Positions 7,450-17,336 of a stretch of 64,000 nucleotides of DNA are shown piece after piece. The translations under genes and the position numbers were made by a program. How positions within the stretch are numbered: position 1 is the first letter of the stretch; each line of letters begins with the position of its first letter. Under the pieces are notes generated by a model. The model did not search any database, was not told where the DNA came from, and saw nothing but the letters and a program-made list of their open reading frames with translations. Source of the DNA: Nesterenkonia sandarakina (GTDB taxonomy: Bacteria > Actinomycetota > Actinomycetes > Actinomycetales > Micrococcaceae); NCBI RefSeq assembly GCF_003003175.1, contig NZ_PVTY01000003.1, positions 174,148-238,147 of the forward strand. Reading direction: 5' to 3'.

Positions 7450-10341
7450 GTGACCCCCAATGGTTTTGGCATCTCACGCAGAGAACTCGTCGGCAGATCC
7501 TCGGATATGCAGACTCTGCAGCTTCATGCCGAACGTGCGCGGCGGGGCCACACGCAACTTGTCATCATCGAGGGTGAGGAGGGCGTCGGAAAGACGACTC
7601 TGGTCAAGGAGTTTCTAGCCACCCTGGAAGGATTCGTCCCAGTCACCCTCACGCTCCTAGAAGAGGATCTGCACGAGGTCGGCTCGATCTTCCAGTGGCT
7701 CCCCACTGACTCTGACGACTCGACGCCCCCCACGCCCGGGGACCTGGTCAAAGCCGCGCGCTCGGCGGCGGACTCGCTCCGTGGTCCCTTTGTCGTCGTC
7801 GTGGAGGACTTCCACTGGGCAGATCAGCTGTCGGTGGAGGCCGTGACCCTGGGTCTGCGCCAGATCCCGCCGACGCCTTGCCTGCTTCTGTTCACGATGC
7901 AGCACTCCGAGCGCGAAGACCTCAAGAAGCTGGTCCGAATCGCCCACTCAAACCCCTCGGCCTCTCACATCGCATTGTCCACACTCAGTGAACAGGGCGT
8001 TCGACGCTATCTCAGCGCGACCACGGGGCTGCCCATCTCGGAGTATTCGGCGGCCGCGGTGCATCACATCACCGGCGGACTGCCCGTGGTGGTGCACGAA
8101 GCGGCCACCTGGCTGGAACACACGAAGTCTTTTCCCGGCCGCAGCACGCAACACGTGGTCGCGCGGGTTGAATCCGCCATGCAGGAAGATGCCAGCCGGT
8201 ACCGCCAGCACATCGTAGGAACGATGGACACGCTCGGCATCAGCGCACGCGAGGTGCTGGAGCTGCTGGCGCTCGCGGCGGTGCCGCTGCCCGCGTGGTA
8301 TCTGTTGCGCGCCCTCGACGCCGAGGAGAGCGATCTAGCGGAGCGGCGATCCCGAGACCTGGTCAGTTCAGACTTCTCCGGCGCCAGTTATCGGTTGCGG
8401 AGCTCCAGCTGGCAGAGCACCCTTCGAGATCTCATCCCACCAGCGGACCGGGTCAGGCTCCATCTGGCGCTGGCAGACTTCGACGACGGCCCGGAGAGCT
8501 TCGCGTTCCGGCTCAGCGCCGCGCGTCTGGGCGAGGACCAGGAGCACCTCGTGACGCTCGGAGAGCTCGGCTTGACGCGCAGCGTCGAGCTGGAGCAGCA
8601 GGGGTTCGGTGAGAAGGCGGAGAGGCTGATCCAGCAGGTCACCACCGCACTGCCCCAGGAGGGAGGTCTGCGTGCACTGGTGAATCTGGCCGTGCGGCGG
8701 CGCGCGCTGCCGCACTTGATCAGTGACGGAATGGATGCCGCCTTCCAGAACATACCCGAAGGGACCCTGCGGTCCGCGTGGAACGCCTTGATGCTGCTGC
8801 GGCGTGGGTCCACCAGCGAAGCCGCTGCTGCACTGGGCCGGTTTCCGCCTGACCTGGAGAGCATGCCAGAGGACGTCGTCGTCTTCGCGTATGCGGTCAG
8901 CGAATGCGGCAGACTCGCCGTACCGTATGGCATCGGGGTTCCCAGCCCGAACTTCTTCGGTTCGGCACTCACGGTGCTTCGGGAATGGCGAACGACGACT
9001 GCCCCGGACACGGACTCCGGGGAGAACACCCCGGATGAAGGCGACTACCTCGGACAGCTGATGGTGATCATCGAGATGTGGAGTGTGCTCGCCAGAGGCA
9101 GAGAGGAGCAGACTCACGAAAGGAGTCTGTCTGAGCTGTTATCGCGTCGCGTGCGCTACGCGGGCGCAGGTCTCGCCGCGAACGCTGTCCGCTCCGTGCT
9201 GGGTGCTCGACTGCGTCTCGCCGGCGAGTGTCGCGCCTCCTTCCGGATGCTCGAATCCCTCGTCCAGCAGCCAGCTGCAAATTACCTGGACTCTGCAAGG
9301 CTCAGCTTTGGTCTCTCTCTTCTACTCGGGACGCTGGGATGAGGCGGAACAGCTGACGACGCGGGTGGCGTCGAACGGGCTCGACAAGGGGGAAGATGTC
9401 CATGCGCTCATCGGCTACGCGTTTGCGGCGCTCGTGCCGCTGGCCCGGGGCCAGGCGCGCGGTGAGCGGCTTCTCGACGTCGTGAAAAAGGCCCAGCACG
9501 GTCCCGAGCCGACGGCAGCCGATGTGGTCTGTCTCTTCGTCGAGGCATGGGCCTGTCTGCTGCGCGAGGAGAACCCGCGTGCCCTGGACCTGCTGCTCGC
9601 GCTGAAGGAACGGCAATCGCCCTGGACTGCTATGGGCTTGCTACAGGTGACGCTCCTGGGGCGCCTGCTCTGTCAGCAGGACCGGAGGGCAGAAGCTCGG
9701 GATCTGTTTCGATCGATCTACGACGTCAGCGTGCCCGCGACGCCTGCGCTGCGCCGTTATGCGGAGAACTATCTCTCCGGGCTGACGACAGATGACCCAC
9801 GCCAAGGCATGGGCCGGCTCCTCGCGGCGATCGATCTTCTCGATCTGATCACGCATTCGCAGCGGTCGCCCGCCGAGGCTGAGCGGGGAAGCTTCCAGCT
9901 GCACCGAGCCGTGCTGGCGCTGGATATCGCCGATCTCTGTGCGGCACATCCAGAACCCTCAGTGAAGAGCGGAACCGTGCCTTGGGTCTGCTGGCCTGGG
10001 CCGGGATCGTGTTCACCCGGTGTGGCGTGGAGCCACTCGCGGAGCACGTGAGCCAGACCCGCCAGCGATTGCGAATGGGTATGCGCAGGGGAGCTGGCCA
10101 GAACGGTGCCTCGGTCGACTTCTATGATGGCCTCCAGGTTCTGACCCGACGCGAGCGTGAAGTCGCCCGACATGTTGCTCGAGGTCTCACAAATCGGGAG
10201 GTGGCGGAACACCTTGTGCTCTCGGTCCGGACGGTCGAGACCCACGTCCGGAACATTCTCAGAAAGCTGCAGATGGACAGTCGCAAGGCGCTGCGCGAAT
10301 GGCTGACGGCTTCGGCCCCGGCAGCCGCCAGAAAGAGTTAG
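7450..10341 (+). pseudogene. LuxR-type regulator with AAA ATPase domain, broken by two frameshifts
   Basis: A large LAL/MalT-type regulator of about 960 codons. Order: Walker A GEEGVGKTTL near the N-terminus, Walker B PFVVVVEDFHWAD, a long helical repeat region, then a C-terminal LuxR HTH (LTRREREVARHVARGLTNREVAEHL). The GTG at 7450 follows GAGAAAG. Reading passes from frame 1 to frame 2 at about 9313-9320, within a CTCTCTCT run; one more CT would restore ...GLSLFYSGRWDEA. It returns to frame 1 at about 9953-9961, where one missing base would restore ...EP-S-EERNRALGLLAWAG. As written the gene stops at 9340-9342 and the HTH is lost. Sequencing error, decay or slippage-based switching are all possible. 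Slightly lower GC than its neighbours fits horizontal origin. Confidence 0.82.
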
Positions 10342-11065
10342 CCGCGTCCGATGTGAGCGCCCGGGAGGTGGCCGGATCAACGCCGGAGCCCCGAGATGAA
10401 CCCCCAGGCCGAGGTCTGGCTGAAGCCCGAGCCTTGCTCCTCGACGCGGACCGCTCGCTCACCGCGGCCCGGCGGAGTCCAGCAGTTCAGCCCGACCGGT
10501 CCCTCAGAACGGGCCCATCCTCCTGGAGCTCGGGCGGAGCCAGCTGAGCCGCACGCTCCGAGGGAATGCGCAGACCAAGGATTGCGGCCCAGGCAGAGGT
10601 CAGCGGGATGGCGCCGCGAAGACTATGGCCGAGCTCACCCTCGACGTTTCGGACTCGGCTGGGCGGCGCTTCGGAGCGACCCGGTACGACACCTGGCCTC
10701 CACTCCGCGCCGATGGCGGACCGGGCCTGGGTCATCACCGGACTGGGCGGAGGCTTGATCAGCTGCTCGCTGTTCCTCAGGACAGCGCACTGCGCGGTAG
10801 ACGAGCCGCCTCACGACGACGGCGAAAATAGAGCCTCAGCGGAGATCCGCGACACGGGGTTGCGCGCTGGTCACTGCGCTGAAGCCAGCACGTCGTGCGT
10901 CAAGAGCACCGTCGCTGCCCGTGCGGCACCCTTGCTGCCAGAGATGATGCGCGCTCGAGTTCCAAGCCGCAGACATTTCGCCTCTGCGCCGTGCTCTTGG
11001 CCGACTCTCCGCGCTTCCTCCCCACATAAGGGGCCCCGCGCTCATACTGTTGAGGGGAGTCAGTA
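10342..11065. other. About 720 bp without a supported gene
   Basis: No reading frame here has family resemblance or a convincing ribosome site. Several overlapping short frames occur on both strands, as expected for high-GC DNA. The minus-strand frame 10487-10738 (about 83 codons) has a faintly protein-like segment, PLTSAWAAILGLRIPSERA, which could be decayed coding sequence downstream of the broken regulator. A possible -10 CATACT (11043-11048) precedes the next gene. Confidence 0.5.
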
Positions 11066-11083
11066 ATGCGTGGAGAGGCAGAT

Positions 11084-12820
11084 ATGAGCGCGAATTCCGA
11101 TCGGAACGAGGCCGGAAGGCCTGCCGACGAGAACGAAGATTTTGAATCCGGGCTGGACTACGGTGCCTTCGCATCAGAAGAGCCGGTCTTCCCCGATGAC
11201 ACCCTGAGCGCCGAGCGTGACCAGCGTCCCTCCCGGGCGAGCCGGTCAGACGCCGGTCAGGCCAGCGCGGGCCAGTCGGGGACCGGTCAGCCCGACGAGC
11301 AGGCCACCCAGGCCATGCCGACGACCCGCGAGCCGCAGGGCACGCCCGGTCGTCACGATCAGAACCGTGACGCCCCCACCGAGAACATCCCACGCACCAC
11401 GTCGCGGGACGCAGACGCCGAGAGCCCCAACGCCACGCGTTCGCTCGACGACGTGCGCACCTCCCGGGACACCCGATCGATGGATGACACGACCACGTTC
11501 ACCGGGGCAGCCGCTGCGGGAACCGCCGGAGCAGCTGCTGGACCCTCGGGCGCCGCAGCTTCCGGCACCGGCGCTTCAGACGCTGCAGCTTCGACCCGAG
11601 GGTCGGACTCCAGGACGGCGCCGCAGGCCACTCCGAGTCCGACTCCGGCGATCTCGAGCCAGGACTCCACCCGTGGACAGGGCGCCGATACCCATCAGCC
11701 CACGGAGAATGCCGCTGAGCTGAGCCGTCGCGAGCAGCGTCGTCGTGATCGGGCCGCCGCTAAGTCCGACGATCAGGACACCGCCGTGGTTCCGGCGACC
11801 GCCGGAGCCGGCGCCGCCGGTGCAGCGGCCGGGGCCGGCGCAGGCGCCGCCGCGGGCAGCTCGGCAGGTGCCAGCACCCGCAGCGGATCCGTGGAGGACT
11901 CCCACCGCACCGCCTCCGGACCTGCCCACGCGGCCTCCGGTTCGGACGAGTCGGTCACCGACGCGGACTTGAACGATGAGGTGGCCCGCTCCAAGCGCGG
12001 CGTCTCACGCTTCTTCCAGGTCCTGATCGCGATCTTCACCCCGATCCTGCTGCTCGTCGCCGCGGTGCGCCTGGTCGCCTCCCCGGTCTTCCTCTGGGTG
12101 GCGTACAACCGCCCATGGATCCCGGACGGCGCTTACAGCATGAACGCCGACGACCGGCTGGTCTACGGCTCCTACGGCACAGACTTCCTGACCAACCTGG
12201 CGAACTCCCGGTACCTCTCGGAGCTCGCCCCCGGTGGAGAGCCGCTGTTCACCGACGGCGAGGTCTCGCACATGGTCGACGTGAAGTTCGTGGTCCTCTG
12301 GGCCATGCTCATCGGCCTGATCCTGCTCGTGATCACCTTGATCCTGGCGCTGCTGCTGCGCGCCTGGCGTCCCGGAGGAGTGGCCCGCGGGCTCTTCGCC
12401 GGCGCCTGGGTGACGCTGGGCATCATCATCGCCGTCGCCGTGCTGGCGATCATCGACTGGCAGCTGTTCTTCGCCGAGTTCCACCGGATCTTCTTCGCCG
12501 ACGGCACCTGGACCTTCCCGACGGATTCCACGCTGATCCAGCTCTACCCCGAGCAGTTCTGGATCGACGCCGGCATCGCCGTGGTCGCTCTGGCAGTGCT
12601 GTTCGCCGTGATCCTGCTCATCGCGACCTGGCCGACCCGCCGTCGTCGTGCCCGCCGGGCAGCACGCCTGGCCGAGGTGCACGAGCGCCGCAAGGTGAAG
12701 CTGGTCGAGGAGCTCAACAAGGGCAACGGAGACTACAGCGAGACCTCGACCCACACCCCGACCCGGGGCCGCAAGCGAGACGGCAACCTCGATCGGTCTC
12801 AGACCACCACGGTGGGCTGA
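11084..12820 (+). CDS. TIGR01906/DUF1461-type integral membrane protein with long disordered N-terminus
   Basis: A 578-aa protein whose first 300 residues are low-complexity Ala/Gly/Ser/Thr/Asp-rich and probably disordered in the cytoplasm. The C-terminal part begins with a helix at FFQVLIAIFTPILLLVAAVRL and matches the TIGR01906 pattern: YNRPWIP, the HMVDVKFV segment, FFAEFHRIFFADGTWTFP and LYPEQFW, with four predicted helices in all. An arginine-rich tail follows the last helix. Start ATG 11084 has GGAG 8 nt upstream; an in-frame ATG at 11066 is also possible. Members lack an assigned function. The extended N-terminus is unusually long relative to the roughly 200-aa core. Confidence 0.78.
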   Translation: MSANSDRNEAGRPADENEDFESGLDYGAFASEEPVFPDDTLSAERDQRPSRASRSDAGQASAGQSGTGQPDEQATQAMPTTREPQGTPGRHDQNRDAPTENIPRTTSRDADAESPNATRSLDDVRTSRDTRSMDDTTTFTGAAAAGTAGAAAGPSGAAASGTGASDAAASTRGSDSRTAPQATPSPTPAISSQDSTRGQGADTHQPTENAAELSRREQRRRDRAAAKSDDQDTAVVPATAGAGAAGAAAGAGAGAAAGSSAGASTRSGSVEDSHRTASGPAHAASGSDESVTDADLNDEVARSKRGVSRFFQVLIAIFTPILLLVAAVRLVASPVFLWVAYNRPWIPDGAYSMNADDRLVYGSYGTDFLTNLANSRYLSELAPGGEPLFTDGEVSHMVDVKFVVLWAMLIGLILLVITLILALLLRAWRPGGVARGLFAGAWVTLGIIIAVAVLAIIDWQLFFAEFHRIFFADGTWTFPTDSTLIQLYPEQFWIDAGIAVVALAVLFAVILLIATWPTRRRRARRAARLAEVHERRKVKLVEELNKGNGDYSETSTHTPTRGRKRDGNLDRSQTTTVG

Positions 12821-12861
12821 GACCAGTCTCCGACGGCGCCTGACCAGCAGGTGCTGAAGGG

Positions 12862-12867
12862 TACACT
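12862..12867 (+). promoter_or_regulatory. -10 box upstream of the racemase-family gene
   Basis: TACACT lies 8 nt before the ATG at 12876 with no Shine-Dalgarno sequence between, suggesting a leaderless or near-leaderless transcript. Confidence 0.45.
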
Positions 12868-12875
12868 CTTCGCTG

Positions 12876-13607
12876 ATGACCAGTGACAACACCGCCGCAG
12901 CCCCAGCCGCCCAGGGTCCCCTCGTGGGGATCCTGGGCGGCATGGGTCCTGCCGCCACAGTCGACTTCTATTCGAAGCTGATCGCGGCCACTCCCGCCGC
13001 CACCGATCAGCAGCACCTGCGCGTGATGATCTGGGCCGATCCCACCGTCCCGGACCGGTCTCAGGCGATCGTGGGCCAGGGGGAGGACCCCACGCCGAAG
13101 CTCGTCGAGGGCGCCCAGCAGCTCAAGGACGCCGGGGCCGCGTTCTACGTCGCCGCCTGCAACGGCTCCCACGCCTTTCTGCCGCGCGTCCGCGAGCAGG
13201 TCGAGCTGGACTACGTCTCCATGATCGAGGTGACCGCCGAGCACCTCAGCGCGCTTCCCTACGTGAAGGCCGCCGGGCTGCTCGCCACCGACGCCACCCT
13301 CACCGCGGGGCTCTATCAGGACAGCCTCGCCGCCTACGGGGTCGAGCCGATCGTTCCAGAGGCCGCGGATCAGCACACCGTCATGGAGGCGATCTACGCG
13401 GTCAAGGCCGGAAACCTCGGGGCCGAGCTGCGTGCCGCCCTGGTCCGGGTCGCTGAATCCCTGGTGGCCCAGGGCGCCGACGTGATCGTCGCGGCCTGCA
13501 CCGAGATCCCGCTGGCGATGACCACCGAGGAGTCCCCGCGCCCGCTGGTGGACCCTGCGGTGCTGCTGGCCAATCATGTGGTCACGAAGGCCAACAGTCT
13601 GCGCTGA
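12876..13607 (+). CDS. Aspartate/glutamate racemase family protein
   Basis: A 243-aa member of the cofactor-independent Asp/Glu racemase superfamily, which uses two cysteines as acid/base pair to invert an alpha-carbon. The N-terminus has the hallmark GILGGMGPAATVDFY. The first catalytic Cys is C95 in AACNGSH (CNTAH in most members) and the second is C208 in VAACTEIPLA. Length is typical. The substrate, L-Asp, L-Glu or another amino acid, cannot be told from sequence. It is convergent with the VOC-family gene and separated from it by about 115 nt. Confidence 0.9.
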   Translation: MTSDNTAAAPAAQGPLVGILGGMGPAATVDFYSKLIAATPAATDQQHLRVMIWADPTVPDRSQAIVGQGEDPTPKLVEGAQQLKDAGAAFYVAACNGSHAFLPRVREQVELDYVSMIEVTAEHLSALPYVKAAGLLATDATLTAGLYQDSLAAYGVEPIVPEAADQHTVMEAIYAVKAGNLGAELRAALVRVAESLVAQGADVIVAACTEIPLAMTTEESPRPLVDPAVLLANHVVTKANSLR

Positions 13608-13723
13608 GCAGCTCCGCAGAAGCAGGTCCGGAGGTAGGCGGGGCCCAGGACGAGCGGCATCCCGGGAAGCGGGTCCCGGGACGCCGAGTCCGAGGGGCCT
13701 GCGGGTGCAGACCGAGTACCGGC

Positions 13724-14368
13724 TCAGATGGTGATGGTGCCCTTCGGGCTGCGGAAGGTGACCGACATGATGCCGGGAGTCCCGGACGGAGCGATCCACT
13801 CGACGTCGACATCCTCGAAGGGATCCACGTTCGGGCAGGCGAGCCACTCGGTCACCCGGTCCGGGGAGCCGGCGATGCTCAGCTTGGTCAGCGCCGCCTC
13901 TGGGGGATAGGCCTGGGAGGGGTGCAGCCCGTCGGTGCCTTCGTTCCAGCGCAGCAGGTAGGGCACCTGGGGGTCAGCGATGAGCCCCTTGATCCCGATC
14001 TGCTGCCAGGTCAGCTCCTGGCCGTCGGGGAACTTGCGGTTGCCCGGAACCGCCTTGCGGCCGAGCCGCTCCTCGAAGGGGGTGAGGTCGTCGACGCTCA
14101 CACACCAGCCCATCCAGCCGCCGCCGACCAGGGAGCGGTTGCGCACCGCCTGGCCGAAGGGGGCCTTGTCCGCGCTGGGGTGGTCGAGCACCTCGACGAT
14201 CTCGAGGTACTGCCGGTTCTCCAGGGGAATGATGGCATTGCGAGTGCCGAAGCGTGGATGGATGCCGCCGCGGACGCGTTCCACGCCCAGCGCATCGGTG
14301 ATTCGTTCCACCGTGGCTTCCATTCCATCAGGACCGACTGCGTAAGAGACGTGATCGAGGCGCATCAT
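13724..14368 (-). CDS. VOC-superfamily (glyoxalase-like) protein
   Basis: A 214-aa protein of the glyoxalase-like fold. It begins MMRLDHVSYAVGPDG, with the usual first metal-site His in LDHV. The segments GIHPRFGTRNAIIPLENRQYLEIVEV (about residues 36-61) and WCVSVDDLTPFEERLG recall the Glyoxalase_3-type domain seen in uncharacterised actinobacterial proteins. The start at 14368 is supported by a CATGAT -10 six nt upstream; ATG 14365 is an alternative. An upstream in-frame open stretch reaching 15718 lies antisense to SURF1 and is not part of the gene. Substrate unknown. Confidence 0.82.
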   Translation of the reverse strand: MMRLDHVSYAVGPDGMEATVERITDALGVERVRGGIHPRFGTRNAIIPLENRQYLEIVEVLDHPSADKAPFGQAVRNRSLVGGGWMGWCVSVDDLTPFEERLGRKAVPGNRKFPDGQELTWQQIGIKGLIADPQVPYLLRWNEGTDGLHPSQAYPPEAALTKLSIAGSPDRVTEWLACPNVDPFEDVDVEWIAPSGTPGIMSVTFRSPKGTITI

Positions 14369-14494
14369 GAGGACATCATGACACCCCTGACCGCACAGGG
14401 ATAAATCGGGTTGATCACTCATACTTATTCTGCACTTTTCTACCGATTGTAGAAACATCACGACCACGGCGCACCCGGGCCTCGGTATGGCGCG

Positions 14495-14500
14495 TATCCT
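14495..14500 (+). promoter_or_regulatory. -10 box of leaderless SURF1 transcript
   Basis: TATCCT ends 6 nt before the GTG start at 14507; no ribosome-binding site is present. Confidence 0.5.
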
Positions 14501-14506
14501 TGACAG

Positions 14507-15352
14507 GTGCTCAAGACCGCTCTGCAGCCCAAATGGATCGGGACCCTCGCCCTGGCGCTGGTCCTGGCCACAGTCTTCGTGGTGCTGAGCGCCTGGCAGT
14601 TCAGCGAGTCGAGCTCGGAACCGCCCCCGACCCAGGAGATCACCGAGACCCCGGTCCCGCTCACGGAGGTCCACGAGCCCCAGCGGCCGATGACGGTGGC
14701 CGAGGCGGACCGGATCGTGGACGCCAGCGGTGAATTCCTCGAAGCCACCCAGGTGCTCGTCGAGGAACGCCTGCAGAACGGGAACTCCGGCTACTGGGTC
14801 GTCGCGGCGTTCCGCCCGGATGACGCCCCGGATGACAACATCATCCCGGTGGTCCGCGGCTGGGTCGCCGACCCCGCCGAGGCTGACGAGCTCCCCGCCG
14901 GAGAGCCGGTCGAGATCCAGGGCAGGCTGCTTCCCCCCGAGGCTCCGGGCCCGGGTCAGCGCGGCATGTCCGCCGATGGCACACAGATCTTCCCCACGCT
15001 CTCCCCGGCGGAGCTCATCAACGTCTGGGACGAGCCGGGATACTCCGGCTTCCTGGTGGCCTTCGAGACCCTGGATGCCAGCGGCACGGAGCTGGGCGCG
15101 GCGTCGTCGTCCTCCGGCATGGAGCCGGTCCAGGTCGACCCGCAGCCGGAGACCTCCGACATCAACTGGTTGAACCTCTTCTACGGCGTGGAGTGGACCC
15201 TCTTCGCCGGCTTCGCCTTCTTCTTCTGGTGGCGCCTGGTCAAGGACGCCCACGAGAAGCAGCTGGAGGAGGAACGACTGGACCGTGAATGGCAGGAGCA
15301 GTGGCGCGCCGAGCAGCTCGCCCTGCGGCAGCAGACCCAAGCGAAAGACTAG
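14507..15352 (+). CDS. SURF1-family cytochrome oxidase biogenesis protein
   Basis: A 281-aa membrane protein with an N-terminal helix (LALALVLATVFVVLSAWQF, residues 12-30), a central extracytoplasmic domain and a C-terminal helix (WTLFAGFAFFFWWRLV), the two-helix SURF1 layout. The family segments IIPVVRGWVADP and GRLLPPEAPGPGQ are visible. SURF1 proteins aid assembly of the haem-copper oxidase. In actinobacteria the gene commonly sits ahead of a DUF3817 gene and guaA, as here. The downstream gene starts 6 nt after its stop, indicating co-transcription. Confidence 0.88.
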   Translation: MLKTALQPKWIGTLALALVLATVFVVLSAWQFSESSSEPPPTQEITETPVPLTEVHEPQRPMTVAEADRIVDASGEFLEATQVLVEERLQNGNSGYWVVAAFRPDDAPDDNIIPVVRGWVADPAEADELPAGEPVEIQGRLLPPEAPGPGQRGMSADGTQIFPTLSPAELINVWDEPGYSGFLVAFETLDASGTELGAASSSSGMEPVQVDPQPETSDINWLNLFYGVEWTLFAGFAFFFWWRLVKDAHEKQLEEERLDREWQEQWRAEQLALRQQTQAKD

Positions 15353-15358
15353 TGACGT

Positions 15359-15910
15359 ATGAGTGATTCCCGCACAGGCGATTCCCCCCGGACCGATGCC
15401 CCGACCACCGAGTCTCAGGCCGCCGGCGCCCAGACGGCCGATGACCTTCCGCCGGCGCCTCCGCGGCCCCGGCAGCGCCGCTTCGGCGGCACCGCCGCGC
15501 AGATCCAGGGCGCGCTGAAGTTCTACAAGGTCTTCGCCTTCGTCACCGGCATCATGCTGCTGATCCTGGTCGCCAAGATGATCATGGACTATGGCTTCGG
15601 CTATGAGCTCTACGCCGGCGGCACCACCGCCGAGGGCGCGGAGAACTCGCTGGGCTTCCACCCGAAGGACTCGGTGGTCGACGGCACCGGCATCTCGTAC
15701 TGGATCGCGGTGATCCACGGCTGGATCTACGTCATCTACATCATCGCCGGGTTCCGGCTCTGGTACCTGATGACCTGGAAGGTCGGCCGGCTGGTCACCA
15801 TCGTGCTCGGCGGCGTCGTGCCGTTCCTGAGCTTCGTGGTGGAGCGCAAGATCGCCCGCGAGGTGCGGTCGGACGTGGCGTCCAACCCCGAGGCCGTGCG
15901 TCGCTACTGA
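15359..15910 (+). CDS. DUF3817 domain membrane protein
   Basis: A 183-aa protein with about 55 disordered N-terminal residues, then a DUF3817 core with three predicted helices: FYKVFAFVTGIMLLILVAKMI, YWIAVIHGWIYVIYIIAGFRLW and LVTIVLGGVVPFLSFVVERK. The HGW-YxxY motif within the second helix is typical. It immediately follows SURF1. Family members are uncharacterised and recur near guaA in actinobacteria. Here a transporter and a hydrolase on the opposite strand separate it from guaA. Confidence 0.88.
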   Translation: MSDSRTGDSPRTDAPTTESQAAGAQTADDLPPAPPRPRQRRFGGTAAQIQGALKFYKVFAFVTGIMLLILVAKMIMDYGFGYELYAGGTTAEGAENSLGFHPKDSVVDGTGISYWIAVIHGWIYVIYIIAGFRLWYLMTWKVGRLVTIVLGGVVPFLSFVVERKIAREVRSDVASNPEAVRRY

Positions 15911-15928
15911 GCCGGTCCGCGGGCAGCG

Positions 15929-17218
15929 CTAGCTCGTCGCCGGTGCGGCCCCCGCGTGGCTGCGGCGAGCCCAGAAGAGCACCGGGATCAGCAGCAGCGC
16001 GAGCAGCCCGCCGCCGAGGGAGAGCTGCTCGAAGCTCGTCGCAGACATCACCATCCCCGACATCGCCCCGCCGCCGGCTCCGGCGAGCGCGATCAGCACA
16101 TCGATGCCGCCCTGGGTGCGCGGGCGGTTCTCCGGGACCGTCGCGTCCACGACCAGCGCCGTGCCGGCGATCAGCCCCACGTTCCAGCCCACCCCGAGCA
16201 TGATCAGCGCCAGGATCAGCAGCCCCAGCGAATCCCCGGGGGCGACGGCGCCCACCAGGCCCGCGCCGAGCAGGATCACCGCGGCCACGACGCTCATCGG
16301 GATCCGACCGAACCGGTCCACGAGCACCCCGGTGACCAGCGAGGGCAGCCACATGGCGCCCACGTGAAGCCCGATCACCAGCCCCACCGAGCCCAGACCG
16401 TGGCCGTGGGCGAGCATATGGATCGGGGTCATGGTCATGATCGCGACCATCGCGATCTGGGTCAGCACCATGACCGTGGCGCCGATGTAGGCACCCTTCT
16501 CCGGTCGAGGAGCGGGTGGGGGAGCGGACCCTGTCTCCTCGATCCCTGGGGCCTGCTCGGCGGTCGCTGCATCGGCCGCCTCGACCTCGGCGAGCTCCCG
16601 GGCCAGCAGGAACGGGTCCGGGCGCAGGAAGACGAAGAGGATCGCGCCTGCCGCGAGGTAGGCCGCCGCTGCGAGCAGGAAGGGACCCGCCAACGGGGGG
16701 ATCCCGAGGCGAGTCGCGAGGTCCCCGAGCGGCTCCACCAGATTCGGTCCGGCCACCGCACCGAGGGTCGTGGAGACCATGGCAATGCTGATCGCGGTGG
16801 CCCGGCGGGACTCCGGTGCGAGGTCGGTCCCGGCGTAGCGGGCCTGCAGATTCGTCGCGGTTCCGGAGCCGTAGATGAACAGCGCGAGGAAGAGCAGCGG
16901 GACCTGATCCGCGACCGCCGCGGCCACGACTCCGAGCGCCCCGAGTCCGCCGGCGCTGAAACCGATGCTCAGCCCGATCCGGCGTCCCCAGCGCTGACTC
17001 ACCCGACCCACGGTGAACGCCGCCAGCGCGGATCCCACGGTGAACAGCGCGATCGGCAGTCCCGCCAGGCTCGCCGAGCCGAGCATCTCCTGAGCCAGCA
17101 GTGCGCCCACGGTGACGCCCGCGGCCAGTCCGGCCCCGCCCAGGATCTGGCTGAAGACGACGACGGTGAGCGTGCGCCGCTGCACCTGTGCCCGCTGCTG
17201 CGCACCTGCCTGAGTCAT
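15929..17218 (-). CDS. MFS transporter
   Basis: A major facilitator of 429 aa with 12 predicted helices in two halves joined by an acidic/Pro-rich loop at about residues 200-235. The inter-helix 2-3 motif reads VGRVSQRWGRRIGL, a typical MFS motif A, and its second-half counterpart is VLVDRFGRIPM. Resemblance is to drug or sugar exporters of the same topology; the substrate cannot be assigned. ATG 17218 is chosen over an upstream in-frame start because a TATGAT -10 ends 6 nt before it. It is transcribed against the SURF1-DUF3817 pair. Confidence 0.88.
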   Translation of the reverse strand: MTQAGAQQRAQVQRRTLTVVVFSQILGGAGLAAGVTVGALLAQEMLGSASLAGLPIALFTVGSALAAFTVGRVSQRWGRRIGLSIGFSAGGLGALGVVAAAVADQVPLLFLALFIYGSGTATNLQARYAGTDLAPESRRATAISIAMVSTTLGAVAGPNLVEPLGDLATRLGIPPLAGPFLLAAAAYLAAGAILFVFLRPDPFLLARELAEVEAADAATAEQAPGIEETGSAPPPAPRPEKGAYIGATVMVLTQIAMVAIMTMTPIHMLAHGHGLGSVGLVIGLHVGAMWLPSLVTGVLVDRFGRIPMSVVAAVILLGAGLVGAVAPGDSLGLLILALIMLGVGWNVGLIAGTALVVDATVPENRPRTQGGIDVLIALAGAGGGAMSGMVMSATSFEQLSLGGGLLALLLIPVLFWARRSHAGAAPATS

Positions 17219-17224
17219 GCACGC

Positions 17225-17230
17225 ATCATA
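17225..17230 (-). promoter_or_regulatory. -10 box of leaderless MFS transcript
   Basis: TATGAT on the minus strand lies 6 nt before the ATG at 17218. Confidence 0.5.
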
Positions 17231-17258
17231 GACCCGCCCCGGGGCCCAGCCGCCGCAT

Positions 17259-17331
17259 CGATTGGGCACTAAACGTCGACATAAGCGTCTCCGGGGCGGG
17301 GCCTATACCGACGTCTTCTGCCCAGTCGGTG
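17259..17331. repeat. Palindromic repeat element, type A copy 1
   Basis: Imperfect hairpin with outer ends CGATTGGGCA and GCCCAGTCGG and complementary inner arms, each about 25 nt. Two further copies with the same outer ends lie at 33993-34065 and 35152-35227. The inner arms differ between copies while the ends are kept, as in REP-like families. Confidence 0.6.
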
Positions 17332-17336
17332 GAGGG

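Noticed and set aside
13608..13723. Hairpin CCCGGG-A-AGCGGGT-CCCGGG between the racemase and VOC genes
   Set aside because: The stem is short and built from a simple GC motif; not convincing as a terminator beyond background.
14369..15718. N-terminal extension of the VOC protein frame up to 15718
   Set aside because: It is antisense to SURF1 and DUF3817; the VOC domain starts at 14365-14368, next to a suitable -10.
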